Of a stretch of 64,000 nt of DNA, positions 61,802 through 64,000 are shown one piece after another. The DNA is from an uncultured Bacteroidota bacterium. Lineage in GTDB: Bacteria; Bacteroidota; Bacteroidia; Bacteroidales; P3. Position numbers and translations under genes: made by a program. The stretch is from the NCBI GenBank assembly GCA_902762805.1, contig CACWPQ010000007.1:1-64000 (forward strand). Direction: 5' to 3'. Within the stretch, counting starts at the first letter, position 1, and every line of letters starts with the position of its first letter. The notes under the pieces were generated by a model. The model was not told the origin of the DNA. It saw only the letters and a program-made list of their open reading frames with translations, and made no database searches.

Positions 61802-64000
61802 TTGAAAACTAGACGCATACTCCTGTTGCTACTGATGCTGGTGCTGCCGGTGTTGGTTTGGTCGCAGACCGACTCGGCCGACTTCACCGAGATGGGCTCG
61901 GGCTACACCCCGTCGGCCATCACCACCGAAGTCCAATACGACCCCGAGTCCCACTCCTACATCCGCCTCACCAAACTCGGCGACATGGTCCTCAGCCGCG
62001 AGCCGATGACCATGCAGGAATACCAAGACTGGCAAATGGAAGAGCTGATGCAGCGCTACTGGAACGACAAAGTAGCCGGCACACCCCTCGACGCACCCGA
62101 CGAAGGCCTCCTCTCCAAAATCCCAGGCTTCGCACAAATCTCCCAAAAACTCGACATCCTCGACGGCCGACCCCTCTTCTCCGTCGACCGCTCCGGCACC
62201 GTCGAACTCACCTTCCAAATCGTCAACAACTACCGCAACGACCCCCAGCGCGACGCCTCCGAACGCTCCGTCACCACATTCGACTTCGACGAAAACATCC
62301 AAGTCAACCTCAACGCCAAAATCGGCGACCTCATCGACTTCAAAATCAACCAGAACACCAAAGCCACCTTCGACTTCGAGAACCAGAAGAAAATCAAGTA
62401 CGAAGGCAAAGAGGACGACATCCTGCAACTCCTCGAAGCCGGCGACGTCTCCTTCCCCCTGAACACAACCCTCATCCGCGGCAGCCAGCAACTCTTCGGC
62501 TTCCACACCAAACTCAAGTTCGGCAAACTCAACATCGACGCCGTCTTCAGCCAGAAGGAGACCTCGACCGAGAACATGCAGGTGCAGGGGGGCGCCAGCA
62601 GCCACGAGTTCGAAATCCGCGCCGACGAGTACGAAGAGAACCGCCACTACTTCATCTCGCAGTACTTCTACGAGAACTACAACCGCGCCATGTCCACCCT
62701 GCCCGTGGTGGGCAGCAACATACGCATCCTCCGCATCGAGGTGTGGCGCACCAACGTCGGCGCCGCCGTCACACAGAACCGCAACCTCCTCGCCCTGACC
62801 GACCTCGGCGAAGCCTCCCCTTCCAACCCACGCGTCCACGGATTCGGCAACCGCTACCCCTCCAACACCGCCAACGACCTCTTGCAGGTGGTCAACCCTT
62901 CCTCGGTGCGCTCCGTCAACTCCGTCACCTCCCACATGCAGGGGCTCGGCATGGTGGCTGGAACAGACTATGAAAAAATCGAGAGTGCACGCCTGCTGAA
63001 TGCCAACGAATACACCTTCAACCGCCAGCTCGGCTTCATCACCCTCAACCAGCCCCTGGCCAACGACCAAGTGCTCGCCGTCGCTTTCCAGTACCAAGTC
63101 GTCGGCGACACCAACGTCTACCAAGTCGGCGAGCTCACCACCGACGGCATCAACGACCCCAACACCCTCATCGTCAAACTCCTCAAGAGTACCACCGTCG
63201 ACACTCGCAGCCCCCTTTGGCGCCTGATGATGAAGAACGTCTACTTCCTCAAAAGCTCACAGCTCAGCCGCGACAACTTCCGACTCAATGTTCTCTACGA
63301 GAGCCCCGACGGCGGTGTGGGCATCGGCTTCTTCACCGAAGGCCCCAAACAAGGCATGCCGCTGATCGAAGTCTTCGGCCTCGACCGCATGGACGGCTCG
63401 CAGAGCTACTACTATGCCGACGGTGTCTTCGACTGGTTCGACTCTGCCGCCTTCAAGGGAGGCACCATCCAGGCCTCCACCGGACGCATCTATTTCCCCT
63501 ACGTCGAACCCTTCGGCAAAGACCTGCGCGAGATACTGGGCGACCGCGCCTTCGCCGACCAATACTGCTTCGACTCGCTCTACACCATGACCCAGGCCCT
63601 CGCCCGACAGTATGCCGACCGCAACCGCTTCTACCTCGAGGGCTACTACACCTCCAGCGTCAGCGGCGAAATATCGCTGGGCTACAGCGTGGCCCAAGGC
63701 TCCGTCACCGTCACTGCAGGTGGCATGCCCCTCATCGAAAACGTCGACTACACCGTCGACTACACCATGGGCACCGTCCGCATCATCAACGAGAGCATCC
63801 TCTCCTCCAACACCCCCATCAGCGTCAGCTCCGAAAACAACTCATTCAGCATGACCACCAAAACCATGCTGGGCCTCCACCTCGACTATGAGTTCCAGCC
63901 CGACTTCCACCTCGGCGCCACAATGATGAACCTCCGCGAGAAACCGGTGATGATGAAAAACAACTTCGGCGACGAGCCGACGAGCAATATGATTTGGGGG
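61802..64000 (+). CDS. sprA: T9SS translocon/gliding protein SprA (5-prime part)
   Basis: The open frame runs from a TTG at 61802 to the window end (733 codons, no stop). It starts with a signal peptide (KTRRILLLLLMLVLPVL, then WSQ), then SprA-type segments: YDPESHSYIRLTKLGDM, MTMQEYQDWQMEELMQRYWN, FEVSGxx-like beta strands, KIKYEGKEDDILQLLEAGDVSFPL and GDEPTSNMIWG at the edge. SprA (Sov) is a giant outer-membrane barrel (about 2400 residues) that is the exit channel of type IX secretion. The next in-frame ATG would cut the signal peptide, so TTG is preferred. Confidence 0.9.
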   Translation, partial: MKTRRILLLLLMLVLPVLVWSQTDSADFTEMGSGYTPSAITTEVQYDPESHSYIRLTKLGDMVLSREPMTMQEYQDWQMEELMQRYWNDKVAGTPLDAPDEGLLSKIPGFAQISQKLDILDGRPLFSVDRSGTVELTFQIVNNYRNDPQRDASERSVTTFDFDENIQVNLNAKIGDLIDFKINQNTKATFDFENQKKIKYEGKEDDILQLLEAGDVSFPLNTTLIRGSQQLFGFHTKLKFGKLNIDAVFSQKETSTENMQVQGGASSHEFEIRADEYEENRHYFISQYFYENYNRAMSTLPVVGSNIRILRIEVWRTNVGAAVTQNRNLLALTDLGEASPSNPRVHGFGNRYPSNTANDLLQVVNPSSVRSVNSVTSHMQGLGMVAGTDYEKIESARLLNANEYTFNRQLGFITLNQPLANDQVLAVAFQYQVVGDTNVYQVGELTTDGINDPNTLIVKLLKSTTVDTRSPLWRLMMKNVYFLKSSQLSRDNFRLNVLYESPDGGVGIGFFTEGPKQGMPLIEVFGLDRMDGSQSYYYADGVFDWFDSAAFKGGTIQASTGRIYFPYVEPFGKDLREILGDRAFADQYCFDSLYTMTQALARQYADRNRFYLEGYYTSSVSGEISLGYSVAQGSVTVTAGGMPLIENVDYTVDYTMGTVRIINESILSSNTPISVSSENNSFSMTTKTMLGLHLDYEFQPDFHLGATMMNLREKPVMMKNNFGDEPTSNMIWG

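Overview
The window looks like chromosomal DNA of a GC-rich member of the Bacteroidales (phylum Bacteroidota) that has a type IX secretion system. The evidence is a PorX-type PglZ response regulator at the left edge, SprA running off the right edge, a surface protein with a T9SS-like C-terminal domain, DUF4295 next to rpmG, NhaD, a candidate GlsB/GlsA glycine-lipid pair, and many upstream regions that fit the Bacteroidota promoter pattern TTTG-N19-22-TAnnTTTG. I saw no rRNA, tRNA, prophage, transposase gene or cas genes.

Layout. 0.1-10.3 kb (+): porX, uvrA, a small membrane protein, mnmE, a TlpA-like thioredoxin lipoprotein/periplasmic protein, an M3 dipeptidase and a PspC protein. 10.4-18.7 kb (-): glmM, an M20 hydrolase, a four-helix-bundle gene, ileS, a small outer-membrane barrel, DUF4295 and rpmG. 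18.9-22.6 kb (+): pfkA, purH, mreB. 22.6-26.7 kb (-): dacB, engB, and the candidate glsB and glsA. 27-30 kb (+): cstA, a secreted repeat protein, and a DUF4160/DUF2442 pair. 30-41.2 kb (-): a Cas4-like nuclease, a LOG-family protein, a cation efflux protein, a zinc ribbon protein, a transketolase split in two with two genes between the halves, lipoproteins, a secreted nuclease, a beta-CASP hydrolase and a T9SS-type surface protein. 41.4-46.6 kb (+): yidC, a second four-helix-bundle gene, nhaD and a membrane-anchored protein. 46.7-57.5 kb (-): an M16 protease, then a probable envelope-stress or efflux operon (TonB-type outer membrane protein, YbjQ, ABC ATPase, two permeases, DUF4097 lipoprotein, YtrA-type GntR regulator, and a frameshifted lipoprotein). 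57.7-64 kb (+): aroQ, an M64 peptidase, a beta-helix lipoprotein, ruvA and sprA.

Most genes are housekeeping genes. The unusual content is the repeat load. (1) Short tandem repeats of period 7-9 bp sit at gene borders and also in frame inside core genes (uvrA, the M3 peptidase, ileS, yidC, the TonB protein and others). Both four-helix-bundle genes are bracketed by such arrays. At three sites the arrays are inverted and share a GCGTCAGC core beside the right arm, which suggests empty and loaded forms of one element. (2) Six copies of a ~95 bp intergenic element join a hairpin to 11-bp G-rich iterons that could form a G-quadruplex. (3) There are single arrays of regularly spaced palindromes (32.4 kb) and of TTTATCGGGTCA boxes (58.1 kb), and three copies of a ~148 bp MITE-like element inside the ABC operon. 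The mechanisms proposed for these are inference.
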